Below are positions 1 to 11,550 of a stretch of DNA of 64,000 nt, piece by piece (position 1 is the first letter of the stretch; every line of letters starts with the position of its first letter). Position numbers and translations under genes: made by a program. The notes under the pieces are model-generated. The model was not told the DNA's origin. It made no database searches and was given only the letters and a program-made list of their open reading frames with translations. This stretch comes from Streptomyces liangshanensis (GTDB lineage: Bacteria; Actinomycetota; Actinomycetes; Streptomycetales; Streptomycetaceae): the NCBI RefSeq assembly GCF_011694815.1, contig NZ_CP050177.1:2035001-2099000 (forward strand), given 5' to 3'.

Positions 1-1054
1 GGTAGACCGCGTTCTCGTTGCCCGGGATCAGGGACGACGCGAGGATCACGGTGTCGCCGCCGACGATGCGGATCTGGTGGTCGCGGTTGGCCATGCGGGA
101 CAGCGCGGCCATCGGCTCGCCCTGGGAGCCCGTGCAGACGAGCACGATCTGCTCGCCCGGGAGGTCGTCCAGCGTCTTCACGTCCACGACGAGGCCGGCC
201 GGCACCCGCAGATAGCCCAGGTCACGGGCGATGCCCATGTTCCTGACCATCGAGCGGCCGACGAAGGCGACCCTGCGGCCGTGCTCGTGGGCGGCGTCGA
301 GGATCTGCTGGATGCGGTGGACGTGGCTCGCGAAGCTCGCCACGATGATCCGCTTCTGGGCGCTGCTGAACACCTGGCGCAGGACGTTGGAGATGTCCCG
401 CTCGGGCGGGACGAATCCCGGGACCTCGGCGTTCGTGGAGTCCGCCAGCAGCAGGTCGATGCCCTCCTCGCCCAGCCGGGCGAAGGTGGGCAGGTCGGTG
501 AGCCTGCGGTCCAGCGGGAGCTGGTCCATCTTGAAGTCGCCCGTGTGGACCACCATGCCCGCGGGGGTGCGGATGGCCACGGCCAGCGCGTCCGGGATGG
601 AGTGGTTCACCGCGACGAACTCGCAGTCGAACGGGCCGATGCGCTCGCGGTGACCCTCGGTGACCTCAAGGGTGTACGGGCGGATGCGGTGCTCCTGGAG
701 CTTCGCCTCGATCAGCGCGAGGGTCAGCTTGGAGCCGATCAGGGGAATGTCGGCCTTCAGCCTGAGCAGGAAGGGGACACCCCCGATGTGGTCCTCGTGA
801 CCGTGCGTGAGCACGATCCCGTCGATGTCGTCGAGGCGGTCCCGGATGGTGGTGAAGTCCGGCAGGATCAGGTCGATGCCGGGCTGCTCCTCCTCCGGGA
901 AGAGGACGCCGCAGTCGACGATGAGCAGGCGGCCGTTGTACTCGAAGACCGTCATGTTGCGGCCGATCTCGCCGAGCCCGCCGAGCGGGGTGACGCGAAG
1001 GCCGTTCTTGGGAAGCTTCGGCGGTGCGCCGAGTTCGGGATGCGGATGGCTCAA
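1..1054 (-). CDS. rnj: Ribonuclease J (C-terminal part beyond left edge)
   Basis: Metallo-beta-lactamase/beta-CASP ribonuclease that processes and degrades mRNA and rRNA in the cytoplasm. The visible 351 residues begin at a TTG (1052-1054) that gives MSHPHPELGAPP and has a GAGGAGAG ribosome binding site just upstream. The zinc-binding signature HGHEDH lies at residues 84-89, preceded by LGGLGEIGRN, a hallmark of RNase J. The substrate-side motifs HTGDFKMD and DSTNAE follow, and the beta-CASP domain begins before the sequence runs off the window with an ASSLIPGNE motif. The stop codon is outside. It is separated from dapA by 191 bp and reads in the same direction. Function is known from the family; the assignment is secure although the C-terminal third cannot be seen. 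Confidence 0.93.
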   Translation of the reverse strand, partial: MSHPHPELGAPPKLPKNGLRVTPLGGLGEIGRNMTVFEYNGRLLIVDCGVLFPEEEQPGIDLILPDFTTIRDRLDDIDGIVLTHGHEDHIGGVPFLLRLKADIPLIGSKLTLALIEAKLQEHRIRPYTLEVTEGHRERIGPFDCEFVAVNHSIPDALAVAIRTPAGMVVHTGDFKMDQLPLDRRLTDLPTFARLGEEGIDLLLADSTNAEVPGFVPPERDISNVLRQVFSSAQKRIIVASFASHVHRIQQILDAAHEHGRRVAFVGRSMVRNMGIARDLGYLRVPAGLVVDVKTLDDLPGEQIVLVCTGSQGEPMAALSRMANRDHQIRIVGGDTVILASSLIPGNENAVY

Positions 1055-1245
1055 AAGACTCTCCTCACCACACACGCCACGTACCGCTGAGGCACGTGGC
1101 GCGCATGACATTCGTGCACTTGCTGTTGTCTGTGTGGACCGATTTCTCGGGGTCGTGCGGTGGTGCTGTGTGCTGTGCTGTCGTGCTGTCCCGCTTCTTC
1201 AGTTGTGAGACTTGTTCAGTTGTGAAGTCTGTGTGGCGTCCGTTG

Positions 1246-2154
1246 TCAGAGCTGTACCCCGCCGGCCGCCAGATCGATCTTGAGCTGGTCCGTTTCGGGG
1301 TCCGACAGCTCGACCAGGGGCAGGCGCAGCGGTCCGGCCGGCAGGCCCAGCAGGGTGAGCGCGGCCTTGGTGGTGATGACGCCCTGGGTGCGGAACATGC
1401 CCGTGAAGACCGGGAGCAGCTTCTGGTGGATCTCGGTGGCCTTCTGGACGTCGCCCGTGAGGTGGGCGTCGAGCAGTTCTCGCAGCTCGGGGGTGACGAC
1501 GTGGCCCACGACCGAGACGAATCCGATCGCGCCGACGGCCAGGAGGGGCAGGTTCAGCATGTCGTCGCCGGAGTACCAGGCGAGGCCGGACCGGGCGATG
1601 GCCCAGCTGGCGCGGCCGAGGTCGCCCTTGGCGTCCTTGTTGGCGACGATACGCGGGTGCTGGGCGAGACGGACAATCGTCTCGGTGTCGATGGGGACGC
1701 CGCTGCGGCCCGGGATGTCGTAGAGCATGACCGGCAGGCCGGTGGAGTCGGCGATGGCGGTGAAGTGCCGGTGGAGGCCTTCTTGCGGGGGCTTGTTGTA
1801 GTACGGGGTCACGGCGAGCAGGCCGTGCGCTCCGGCGCGCTCGGCGGCGCGGGCCAGTTCCACGCTGTGGCGGGTGTCGTTCGTGCCGATGCCGGCGACG
1901 ATGTGGGCGCGGTCGCCGACGGCGTCCAGGACAGCCCGTACGAGCTGGTCTTTCTCCGCGTCGCTGGTGGTCGGCGACTCGCCGGTGGTCCCGTTCAGGA
2001 CCAGGCCGTCGTTGCCTGCGTCGACCAGGTGGGCGGCGAGCCGCTGGGCGCCGTCGAGGTCGAGCGCGCCGTCCGCCGTGAAGGGCGTGACCATCGCGGT
2101 GAGGACCCGCCCGAAGGGGGTCTGCGGAGTGGAGATCGGAGCCATGGGTAACAC
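1246..2154 (-). CDS. dapA: 4-hydroxy-tetrahydrodipicolinate synthase
   Basis: Condenses pyruvate with aspartate semialdehyde, the first committed step of lysine and diaminopimelate synthesis. The 302-residue length is normal. Family motifs are visible: NGTTGESPT for substrate binding, TPYYNKP with the catalytic Tyr, YDIPGRSG, and the Schiff-base Lys near residue 173 in NKDAKGDL. Two starts are possible: GTG at 2154 and ATG at 2145 (MAPISTPQTPFG); neither has a strong ribosome binding site and the ATG matches my memory of Streptomyces homologues. dapB lies 2.6 kb away in a separate unit, so the pathway genes cluster loosely. Streptomycetes often carry more than one dapA; which paralogue this is cannot be told here. 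Confidence 0.93.
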   Translation of the reverse strand: MLPMAPISTPQTPFGRVLTAMVTPFTADGALDLDGAQRLAAHLVDAGNDGLVLNGTTGESPTTSDAEKDQLVRAVLDAVGDRAHIVAGIGTNDTRHSVELARAAERAGAHGLLAVTPYYNKPPQEGLHRHFTAIADSTGLPVMLYDIPGRSGVPIDTETIVRLAQHPRIVANKDAKGDLGRASWAIARSGLAWYSGDDMLNLPLLAVGAIGFVSVVGHVVTPELRELLDAHLTGDVQKATEIHQKLLPVFTGMFRTQGVITTKAALTLLGLPAGPLRLPLVELSDPETDQLKIDLAAGGVQL

Positions 2155-2206
2155 GCTACTCGCTGCTCAGCTCGCCGTGTCCCCTTGGGGGACGGGACAA
2201 GAGGAG

Positions 2207-2244
2207 CCCGGCACTGCCTGCTCGGGGGTTCAAGCAGTGCCGGG
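2207..2244 (-). terminator. Hairpin between thyX and dapA
   Basis: An 11-bp perfect inverted repeat (2207-2217 with 2234-2244) closes a 16-nt loop in the gap between the thyX stop and the dapA start. No U-run follows on the minus strand, which is usual for actinobacterial terminators. It probably ends thyX transcripts. Confidence 0.55.
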
Positions 2245-2363
2245 TCCGTTTGATCAGCCTAGATGAAGTTCTCGAAACGCCGCAATACGGACACTTCACC
2301 CCGCCGACCGCACATCTGTGCCCCGGACGGGCCCGCAGACGGGGTCCGGGGCGCCGGATCGTT

Positions 2364-3101
2364 CTACGGGGCGACTCGGCCATTGGCGTTGAAGGCCGCG
2401 TGGGTGAGGGGCATGAGCGTCGCCCAGTGCGCCTCCATCAGCTCCCCCACCATCTCGATCTCCCGTTGCGGGAAGGACGGCGTCCTCGCCTGTTCGTGCT
2501 GGGTGCGCAGGCCGAGGAAGTGCATCAGCGAGCGCGCGTTGCACGTCGCGTACATCGAGGAGAACAGGCCGACCGGCAGCACGGCCCGCGCGACCTCGCG
2601 CGCGACGCCGGCCGCGAGCATCTCCTGGTACGCCTCGTAGGCCTGGACGTACGAGGCCTCCATGACGCGGCCGGTCAGGTCCTGCTGCTCCTGGGTGCCG
2701 TCGACGAACACGTACTTCCCCGGGCGGCCCTCCTGGACGAGCTTGCGGTCCGCGCCGGGGACGTAGAAGACCGGCTGGAGCTCCCGGTACCGGCCCGACT
2801 CCTCGTTGTAGGACCAGCCGACCCGGTGGCGCATGAACTCGCGGAAGACGAAGATCGGGGCGCTGACGAAGAACGTCATGGAGTTGTGCTCGAAGGGGCT
2901 GCCGTGGCGGTCCCGCATCAGGTAGTTGATGAGTCCCTTCGAGCGCTCGGGGTCCTTCGAGAGCTCCTCCAGGGACTGCTCGCCTGCGGTGGAGACGCGC
3001 GCGGCCCACAGCACGTCGGAGTCGCCGGCGGTGTGCTTCACCAACTCGACGGTGACATCGCTGCGGAAGCTCGGCTTGGTCTCTGCGGGGGTGTCGCTCA
3101 C
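2364..3101 (-). CDS. thyX: Flavin-dependent thymidylate synthase ThyX
   Basis: Makes dTMP from dUMP using methylene-tetrahydrofolate, FAD and NADPH. The 245-residue protein carries the ThyX signature RHRxxSxNxxSxR as RHRVGWSYNEESGRY at about residues 91-105, and the conserved C-terminal region NARSLMHFLGLRTQHEQA. The start ATG (MSDTPAETKPSF) has GGAAGGACCCC upstream. It reads towards dapA but a hairpin separates them. Family function is well established and nothing is missing. Confidence 0.95.
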   Translation of the reverse strand: MSDTPAETKPSFRSDVTVELVKHTAGDSDVLWAARVSTAGEQSLEELSKDPERSKGLINYLMRDRHGSPFEHNSMTFFVSAPIFVFREFMRHRVGWSYNEESGRYRELQPVFYVPGADRKLVQEGRPGKYVFVDGTQEQQDLTGRVMEASYVQAYEAYQEMLAAGVAREVARAVLPVGLFSSMYATCNARSLMHFLGLRTQHEQARTPSFPQREIEMVGELMEAHWATLMPLTHAAFNANGRVAP

Positions 3102-3303
3102 CGGCGGGGTCCTTCCAGTTACGTCGCTCGGGCGGCGCCCACTCTACGGCGCGGCACCGACAGCGCCCTCCGCGACGGCTCCCGCGAGCCTTCCCGTATC
3201 AATCCGGCGTATTCGGGCACCGATCGACCGGTTCGTACGTCAGACCGGGTAACAGACGACGCCCTCGTGGCGTCCCGTCACACGAAGTCGAGGAGAACAC
3301 TCC

Positions 3304-3543
3304 ATGCGCCGCCGGAGTGAGTCCGTACCGTTCGCGTTCGTCGCCGAGGCCGAGCGGTTCCGCAGCAACGTCACCCCGCCTCCCAGGCAACGTCCCTCCC
3401 CCCGGCAGATCCTGGGGCGCTCGCTGACCGCGCTGGCCGTCGTGGCGGCCTTCGCCGGCTCGCTGCTCCTCGGACTGCCCGCCCTGCAAACGGATCAGAC
3501 GGCTACTCATACGCACCACACCGCGACGGTCCGCAGCCGTTGA
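3304..3543 (+). CDS. Small single-pass membrane protein, function unknown
   Basis: A 79-residue protein with a GAGGAGA ribosome binding site 7 nt before its ATG. It has a basic, proline-rich N-terminal half (residues 1-38), one hydrophobic segment at about 39-62 (ALAVVAAFAGSLLLGLPAL) and a short Thr/His-rich C-terminal tail. I do not recognise a family. It diverges from thyX and is followed by another membrane protein gene in the same direction, with a weak hairpin between them. The clear ribosome binding site and codon bias support it as real. Confidence 0.7.
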   Translation: MRRRSESVPFAFVAEAERFRSNVTPPPRQRPSPRQILGRSLTALAVVAAFAGSLLLGLPALQTDQTATHTHHTATVRSR

Positions 3544-3560
3544 GGACGCGCCGACCCGTC

Positions 3561-3593
3561 CGGCCCCCCTCGGCTGGTCCGGGCGGGGGGCTG
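3561..3593 (+). terminator. Weak G/C hairpin
   Basis: A nine-pair stem (including one G-U) built on GCCCCCC/GGGGGGC with a 15-nt loop lies directly downstream of the 79-residue gene. It is a possible terminator; support is only the fold. Confidence 0.35.
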
Positions 3594-3648
3594 ATCGATA
3601 GCCTCACCGGGCACAGCAATCGAGCGTGCTTGTGAGTGAGGATCAGTC

Positions 3649-4197
3649 GTGCCCCTGCCCTTCCTGACGGCCGACCGGGCTTTTGACGCGACCACCGACG
3701 ATGTCGCGTTGCCGTTCGACGATCATGATCAATGGCGGCGTCCGTACCGTCCCGGCCCCTGGCGGGTCGCGGCGGCGGCGCTGCTCCTGCTGCTGTCCTC
3801 GTTCGTCCTGCTCGCGGGAACGGTCACCGCGGCCGCGGGCAGCGCGTCGGGCGCCTATCTCTGCCTCGCCCTGGCCGCCGTGGGCATCGCGATCGCCCTG
3901 CGGCTGCTGCGGGTGGGCGCGTGGGTGAGCCGGCACGGTGTCCGCCGTGTCCTGCTGCTCAGGACGCGGACCGTGGCCTGGGACCAGGTCACCGAGGTCC
4001 GTACCGTCCAGCAGCCCGTACGGTGGCTCGGCCTGCCGCGCACCGTGCAGGGCCAGGCGCTCTCCCTCGTGCTGCGTCAGGGAGCGCCGCTGCCGCTGCT
4101 GACGGACCACAACGCGGACTTCCTGTCGCGTACGGAGGCGTTCGACCGGGCCGCCGACACCGTCGAGGCCTGGGGGGACGAGTACCGCCGTCCCTGA
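3649..4197 (+). CDS. Membrane protein with bacterial PH-like domain
   Basis: A 182-residue protein starting at GTG with GAGGA upstream. Two transmembrane segments occupy about residues 39-61 and 68-88. The C-terminal part begins VSRHGVRRVLLLRTRTVAWDQVTEVR, interrupted here for length, and matches the pattern of bPH2/YdbT-type domains that follow paired membrane helices in many actinobacterial proteins (the Trp-Asp-Gln-Val element is typical). The biochemical role of this family is not established. It ends at a bidirectional terminator facing the gene at 4259. The family call rests on pattern recall, not a search. Confidence 0.75.
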   Translation: MPLPFLTADRAFDATTDDVALPFDDHDQWRRPYRPGPWRVAAAALLLLLSSFVLLAGTVTAAAGSASGAYLCLALAAVGIAIALRLLRVGAWVSRHGVRRVLLLRTRTVAWDQVTEVRTVQQPVRWLGLPRTVQGQALSLVLRQGAPLPLLTDHNADFLSRTEAFDRAADTVEAWGDEYRRP

Positions 4198-4228
4198 CGG
4201 CGCCCCTGAGGGACATCACCGACCCTGG

Positions 4229-4258
4229 GCGGGGTCCGGCCTTCCGGCCGGGCCCCGC
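4229..4258. terminator. Bidirectional terminator between convergent genes
   Basis: A 13-bp stem (one G-U) with a TTCC tetraloop fills the gap between the PH-domain gene on the plus strand and the membrane-protein gene on the minus strand. Confidence 0.8.
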
Positions 4259-4711
4259 TCAGGCGCGTACGGGCTTGTTGTCGTGGAGCGCGATGGCGCG
4301 CTGCATGGCCTTGCGGGCCCGGGGGGTGTCGCGGGCGTCGTGGTAGGCGACCGCGAGCCGGAACCAGCAGCGCCAGTCGCCGGGCGAGTCCTCGGTCTCC
4401 GCGCGGCGCCGGGCGAAGACGGCGTCGGCGGAGTCGCGGTCGATGCGGCCGCTCGCCGTACGGGTCAACTCGTCGACGGGCAGGCCGCCTTCGGCGTCGA
4501 GCTCCGCGGCGAGGCGGTTGGCGCGGCTGACGAACTGGGTGTTCTTCCACAGGAACCACAGGCCGATGGCCGGCAGGACCAGCACCGCGATCCCGAAGGC
4601 GGCGGTCAGCGCGGTGCCTTGTTCGAGGAGCAGCACACCGCGGCTGCCGACCAGGACGAAGTAGACGACCAGGACGGCGGCCGTGACGCAGTAGGTGATC
4701 TTCGCGCGCAT
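4259..4711 (-). CDS. Membrane protein with TPR-like C-terminus
   Basis: A 150-residue protein with two hydrophobic segments (about residues 8-24 and 33-55) and a helical cytoplasmic C-terminal domain. Its pattern WRCWFRLAVAYHDARDTPRARKAMQRA, split here by its two helices, resembles a single tetratricopeptide unit. The start lies 13 bp after the dapB stop, so it is the last gene of the rpsO-pnp-M16-dapB unit. Function is unknown; conservation next to dapB is something I recall from other Streptomyces but have not checked. Confidence 0.75.
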   Translation of the reverse strand: MRAKITYCVTAAVLVVYFVLVGSRGVLLLEQGTALTAAFGIAVLVLPAIGLWFLWKNTQFVSRANRLAAELDAEGGLPVDELTRTASGRIDRDSADAVFARRRAETEDSPGDWRCWFRLAVAYHDARDTPRARKAMQRAIALHDNKPVRA

Positions 4712-4724
4712 GGGTGCGGTCTCG

Positions 4725-6873
<2,149 letters not shown>

Positions 6874-6877
<4 letters not shown>

Positions 6878-9108
6878 GAGGAGGCTTCGTCCTTCGCGTC
6901 TTCGGTCGCCGTACCGTCGGCGGACTCCTCGTCCTCCATCACGGGGATGAGGGAGAGCTTGCCGCGCTGGTCGATCTCGGCGATCTCGACCTGGACCTTC
7001 TGGCCGACGCCGAGGACGTCCTCGACGTTCTCCACGCGCTTGCCGCCGGCGAGCTTGCGGATCTGCGAGATGTGCAGCAGTCCGTCCTTGCCGGGGAGCA
7101 GGGAGACGAAGGCACCGAAGGTAGTGGTCTTGACGACCGTACCCAGGTAGCGCTCGCCGACCTCCGGCATCGTCGGGTTGGCGATCTGGTTGATCGTGGC
7201 GCGGGCGGCCTCGGCGGCGGGGCCGTCGGCGGCACCGATGTAGATGGTGCCGTCGTCCTCGATCGTGATGTCGGCGCCGGTGTCCTCCTGGATCTGGTTG
7301 ATCATCTTGCCCTTGGGGCCGATGACCTCGCCGATCTTGTCCACCGGGATCTTGACGGTGATGATCCGGGGGGCGTTGGGGGACATCTCGTCCGGGACGT
7401 CGATGGCCTCGTTCATCACGTCAAGGATGTGGAGGCGGGCGTCGCGGGCCTGCTTCAGCGCGGCGGCCAGGACCGAGGCGGGGATGCCGTCGAGCTTGGT
7501 GTCGAGCTGGAGCGCGGTGACGAACGTCTTCGTACCGGCGACCTTGAAGTCCATGTCGCCGAAGGCGTCCTCCGCACCGAGGATGTCGGTGAGGGTGACG
7601 TAGTGGGTCTCGCCGTCGATCTCCTGCGAGATCAGGCCCATGGCGATGCCGGCGACGGGGGCCTTGAGGGGCACACCGGCGTTCAGCAGGGACATGGTGG
7701 AGGCGCAGACCGAGCCCATGGACGTCGAGCCGTTGGAGCTCAGCGCCTCGGAGACCTGGCGGATCGCGTACGGGAACTCCTCGCGCGTCGGCAGCACCGG
7801 CACGAGCGCGCGCTCGGCCAGGGCGCCGTGGCCGATCTCGCGGCGCTTCGGCGAACCGACGCGGCCGGTCTCACCGGTGGAGTACGGCGGGAAGTTGTAG
7901 TTGTGCATGTAGCGCTTGCGGGTCACCGGGGAGAGGGTGTCCAGCTGCTGCTCCATGCGGAGCATGTTGAGGGTGGTGACGCCCAGGATCTGGGTCTCGC
8001 CACGCTCGAACAGGGCGGAGCCGTGCACGCGCGGGATGGCCTCGACCTCGGCGGCGAGCGTACGGATGTCCGTGACGCCGCGGCCGTCGATGCGGACCTT
8101 GTCCTTGATGACGCGCTCACGGACCAGGGTCTTGGTGAGCGAGCGGTACGCGGCGGAGATCTCCTTCTCGCGGCCCTCGAACTGCGGGAGCAGCTTCTCG
8201 CCGGCGAGGCCCTTGACGCGGTCCAGCTCGGCTTCGCGCTCCTGCTTGCCGGCGATGGTGAGCGCCTTGGCGAGCTCGCCGCGGACGGCGGAGGTGAGCG
8301 CTTCGAGGACGTCGTCCTCGTAGTCGAGGAAGATCGGGAACTCGCCGGTGGGCTTGGCGGCCTTGGCGGCGAGGTCCGACTGCGCCTTGCAGAGCGCCTT
8401 GATGAAGGGCTTCGCGGCTTCGAGGCCGGCGGCGACGATCTCCTCGGTGGGAGCCTCGGCGCCGTCCTTGACGAGCTGGATCGTACGGTCGGTGGCCTCG
8501 GCCTCGACCATCATGATCGCGACGTCGCCGTCCTCCAGGACGCGGCCCGCGACGACCATGTCGAAGACGGCGTCCTCGAGCTCGGTGTGCGTCGGGAACG
8601 CGACCCACTGGCCCTTGATCAGGGCGACCCGGGTGCCGCCGACGGGGCCGGAGAAGGGCAGGCCCGCGAGGATCGTGGAGCAGGAGGCGGCGTTGATCGC
8701 GACCACGTCGTACAGGTGGTCGGGGTTGAGCGCCATGATCGTCTCGACGACCTGGATCTCGTTGCGCAGGCCCTTCTTGAAGGACGGGCGCAGCGGGCGG
8801 TCGATGAGGCGGCAGGTGAGGATCGCGTCCTCGGAGGGCCGGCCCTCGCGGCGGAAGAACGAGCCGGGGATCTTGCCGGCCGCGTACTGGCGCTCCTCGA
8901 CGTCCACCGTGAGGGGGAAGAAGTCGAGCTGGTCCTTGGGCTTCTTGGAGGCGGTCGTGGCCGACAGCACCATGGTGTCGTCGTCCAGGTAGGCCACGGC
9001 GGAGCCGGCGGCCTGACGGGCCAGGCGGCCCGTCTCGAAGCGGATGGTGCGGGTGCCGAAGGTTCCGTTGTCGATCACGGCTTCGGCGTAGTGGGTCTCG
9101 TTCTCCAC
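6874..9108 (-). CDS. pnp: Polynucleotide phosphorylase / guanosine pentaphosphate synthetase
   Basis: Phosphorolytic 3'-5' exoribonuclease and 3'-tail polymerase of the RNA degradation machinery. The GTG at 9108 ([15 protein letters not shown]) has GAGGAGAG upstream and matches the family N-terminus; longer in-frame extensions to 9339 run through hairpin-rich leader and are not coding. The 744-residue protein has two RNase PH-like domains (about 1-220 and 320-560, with [10 protein letters not shown] and the active-site segment [11 protein letters not shown]), a KH domain ([17 protein letters not shown]) and a C-terminal S1 domain. It lies downstream of rpsO, the standard bacterial pairing. 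Confidence 0.96.
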
Positions 9109-9332
9109 TAGTGTTCTCTCCTCGTCTTCGTCCGGTGCCCGTGTGGCAGGGGACGTGGCGGAGAAGCGCTCCTTGGTGCGGGCCGGTCTTCGATCGAAGC
9201 ACCCGGGGCCGCGGCATGGGCCGCGCGCCTTTCCGGGCGCCACTACCGAGGACCGGCGGCGGCGGAGTTCACTTCTCCTCGTCTTCTGTTTCTGTTCTGC
9301 GCTTCTGCTCTGTCGTGCTCTTCTGTGGTGCT

Positions 9333-9357
9333 CCCGCACCAGATTACGTGGTGCGGG
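9333..9357 (-). promoter_or_regulatory. Perfect stem-loop in pnp leader
   Basis: A 9-bp perfect stem (CCCGCACCA with TGGTGCGGG) and 7-nt loop lie about 225 bp before pnp. It is a candidate RNase III processing site by analogy with the S. coelicolor rpsO-pnp transcript. Confidence 0.5.
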
Positions 9358-9372
9358 CCGTCATACGGCGAA

Positions 9373-9404
9373 GGGAGCGGTCCCCGGGATGGGGAACCGC
9401 TCCC
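9373..9404 (-). terminator. Stem-loop immediately after rpsO
   Basis: GGGAGCGGT pairs with ACCGCTCCC, extended by CCCC/GGGG around a small bulge, 17 bp past the rpsO stop. It is either a partial terminator or an RNase III substrate within the rpsO-pnp transcript. Confidence 0.6.
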
Positions 9405-9420
9405 TGTCACGGCGTCTCGC

Positions 9421-9711
9421 TTACTTGGCGCCGCCGGCCGCGCCACGGCGGATGCCCAGGCGCTCCACCAGCACACGGAAGCGCTGGATGTCCTTCTTGG
9501 CCAGGTACTGAAGGAGGCGGCGGCGCTGGCCGACCAGGATCAGCAGGCCACGACGGGAGTGGTGGTCGTGCTTGTGCACCTTGAGGTGCTCGGTCAGGTC
9601 CGAGATCCGGCGCGACAGCATGGCGACCTGGACCTCGGGGGAGCCGGTGTCGCCTTCCTTCTGGCCGAACTCGGTCATGATCGTCTTCTTTGTAGCGGCG
9701 TCGAGCGGCAC
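9421..9711 (-). CDS. rpsO: 30S ribosomal protein S15
   Basis: Small-subunit protein that binds 16S rRNA early in assembly. The GTG at 9711 ([16 protein letters not shown]) preceded by GAGGAG gives 96 residues, close to the usual 89-96. The sequence is strongly conserved: [17 protein letters not shown], the [12 protein letters not shown] loop and the C-terminal RLGIRRG. It is the first gene of the unit that continues through pnp, the peptidase and dapB. Confidence 0.96.
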   Translation of the reverse strand: MPLDAATKKTIMTEFGQKEGDTGSPEVQVAMLSRRISDLTEHLKVHKHDHHSRRGLLILVGQRRRLLQYLAKKDIQRFRVLVERLGIRRGAAGGAK

Positions 9712-9965
9712 GCGTACTCCTCGTGGGTCTTCGTGGCCTTCGAGTGCCCCAGGTCGAATACTCTGGGGAGCTTCCGTGACTCGGGAGGCGGGGTTCCGTC
9801 GTGTGCCGACCGGGGAGCCTTGGGATCCGGGGATCCGGCGGGGCTCCGGGGTCACGTACACGGACGGCCGTCGCCCAGAGTACCAGCCGGTTCACGCGCT
9901 TCTCACCCGGGTGCGAGGGTGGGCTTCCCGCGCGGTACGGCGCCGGGGCGCGTGCGCGGCCCGCG

Positions 9966-11471
9966 TCAGGACGTCATGGCCCGGATCGAGTGGTAGACGT
10001 CGAAGACGGCGAGGCAGAGCGGGACGAGCGTCAGCAGGACGCAGGACTCGGCGATCTCCAGGAAGCGGCCCCAGAAGGGGGTGACACCCTTGCGCGGCAC
10101 GATCAGGCCGATGGCCGTGATCAGGGCGGCGACGGCGGCGACCGCCGTGGTCAGCCACAGCGTACGGATGTCCAGGGCCCTGCCGTCGCCGCCGAGGGCC
10201 TCGCGCATCAGGCCGGCCGGCGGGTTGAGGCACAGGCCCAGCACGAGGAGGACGAGCGCGCCGAGCCCGGCCGCCAGGGCGCAGCCGACCTGGGCGGTGT
10301 AGCGGAAGAGGTGGGCGCGCATGAGCATGGCGACGCCGGTGGCGAGGGCGAGGAGCTGGCCCCACACGTCGTCGGAGAAGCCGAGCACGGCGGCGGCGCC
10401 GGTGGCCAGCAGGGCGCAGCCCCCGACGAGGCCGACGAGCAGTTCGTGGCCGCGCCGGGCCTGGGCGGCGATGCGCGCGGCGTCGACGGGGCCCTGGGGC
10501 TCGGGGTCGGCCCCGTACCCGCCGACGCCGGTACGGGGCGGTTCGAAGCCGATGGGCAGGCGGGCGAAGCGGGTGGAGAGGCCGGGCAGGAAGGCGAGGG
10601 CGCCGACGGCGAGGGGGGCGCAGAGCGCGGCGGTCTCGGCGGGGTCCAGGTTCCGGGTGATCGCGGCGAAGGTGAGGAGCAGCGCGACGGCGGAGGCGAG
10701 GACGAAGGCGACGAAGGGGCCGTCGCCGCCCGGGGAGACGATGACCAGGATCACGGAGGCGACGAGGACGGCGGCGCAGGCGAGCAGGAACTGGAGCCGG
10801 CCGATGCCCTCCCCCGCGTCGAGGGGCAGCAGGCCGGATCCGGCGACCGCCGTGTTGGCGAGGGAGCCGATGCCGAGGGCGACGGAGGAGGCGCGGTCGT
10901 CGTACACCCGGGCCCGTACGGCGGAGAGCGCGAGCAGGAGGACGCCGGTGACGCCGGCGAGGATGCCGGGCAGGCCGTGCATGTCGTGACGCGGGTCGGC
11001 GGTCCAGAGGACGAAGCCGAGCAGGACGAGGAGGACCGAGCCGCCGAGGAGTCCGGCGGCGCGCATCAGCCGGTCGGTCCACAGAGCGCGGTCGCGGGCG
11101 ACGGCGGTGGCGACCGCGTCGGACACGTCGTCGAAGACGGCGGGCGGCAGGGACTCGGCGAAGGGGCGCAGGGACAGCAGCTCGCCGTCGAGGATGCGCT
11201 GGGCGGTCAGTGACAGGGCGCCGTCCAGTACGGTCCCGTCGCGGCGCACCAGGTGGTAGCCGACGGGGGCGCCGTCGGCGGGGCTCTGGCCGGAGAGCCT
11301 GAGGATCTCCGGGTAGAGGTCGGCGACCGCGATGTCCTCGGGCAGTGCCACGTCGACGCGGCTGTCGGGTGCGACGACCGTGACCCGGCAGAAGCCGGTG
11401 CCGCCGCCGGACGGGGCGGGCGGACCTGGTCGACCGGTTCCGGTGGCCGTCGCTGGGGCCGTCATGCTCAC
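9966..11471 (-). CDS. eccD: Type VII secretion integral membrane protein EccD
   Basis: Core channel component of ESX/type VII secretion. The 501 residues comprise an N-terminal ubiquitin-like (YukD) domain at about 24-105 (FCRVTVVAPDSRVDVALPED) followed by about eleven transmembrane helices from residue 130 to the end, the EccD architecture. Either GTG 11471 or ATG 11465 may be the start; a GAGGGGAAG ribosome binding site favours the GTG. It diverges from eccC across a 236-bp promoter region, placing the two largest membrane parts of the machine under a shared control region. Confidence 0.93.
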   Translation of the reverse strand: MSMTAPATATGTGRPGPPAPSGGGTGFCRVTVVAPDSRVDVALPEDIAVADLYPEILRLSGQSPADGAPVGYHLVRRDGTVLDGALSLTAQRILDGELLSLRPFAESLPPAVFDDVSDAVATAVARDRALWTDRLMRAAGLLGGSVLLVLLGFVLWTADPRHDMHGLPGILAGVTGVLLLALSAVRARVYDDRASSVALGIGSLANTAVAGSGLLPLDAGEGIGRLQFLLACAAVLVASVILVIVSPGGDGPFVAFVLASAVALLLTFAAITRNLDPAETAALCAPLAVGALAFLPGLSTRFARLPIGFEPPRTGVGGYGADPEPQGPVDAARIAAQARRGHELLVGLVGGCALLATGAAAVLGFSDDVWGQLLALATGVAMLMRAHLFRYTAQVGCALAAGLGALVLLVLGLCLNPPAGLMREALGGDGRALDIRTLWLTTAVAAVAALITAIGLIVPRKGVTPFWGRFLEIAESCVLLTLVPLCLAVFDVYHSIRAMTS

Positions 11472-11550
11472 CTGCTGCTTCCCCTCGTGATACGCACCAG
11501 CCGCTTCCCCTCGTGGTTCGGGTCGCGCGCCCCGAATGCCCCTCTTTTTT

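Larger units (their letters stand above)
9109..9420 (-). other. rpsO-pnp intergenic region (312 bp)
   Basis: No gene is seen here. The stretch holds two clear stem-loops (9333-9357 and 9373-9404) followed by about 220 bp of pnp leader, unusually rich in T on the plus strand. In S. coelicolor the rpsO-pnp intergenic hairpin is known as an RNase III target controlling pnp expression, and a promoter for pnp lies in the same gap; I infer the same here but see no unmistakable promoter. Confidence 0.6.

Noticed and set aside
2207..2244. Stem-loop containing GGGGTTCAAGC looked like part of a tRNA
   Set aside because: Only one long stem is present, with no D or anticodon arm and no acceptor pairing; a terminator explains it better.
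9109..9339. In-frame N-terminal extension of pnp
   Set aside because: The GTG at 9108 has a strong ribosome binding site and matches the family N-terminus; the extension runs through leader sequence.
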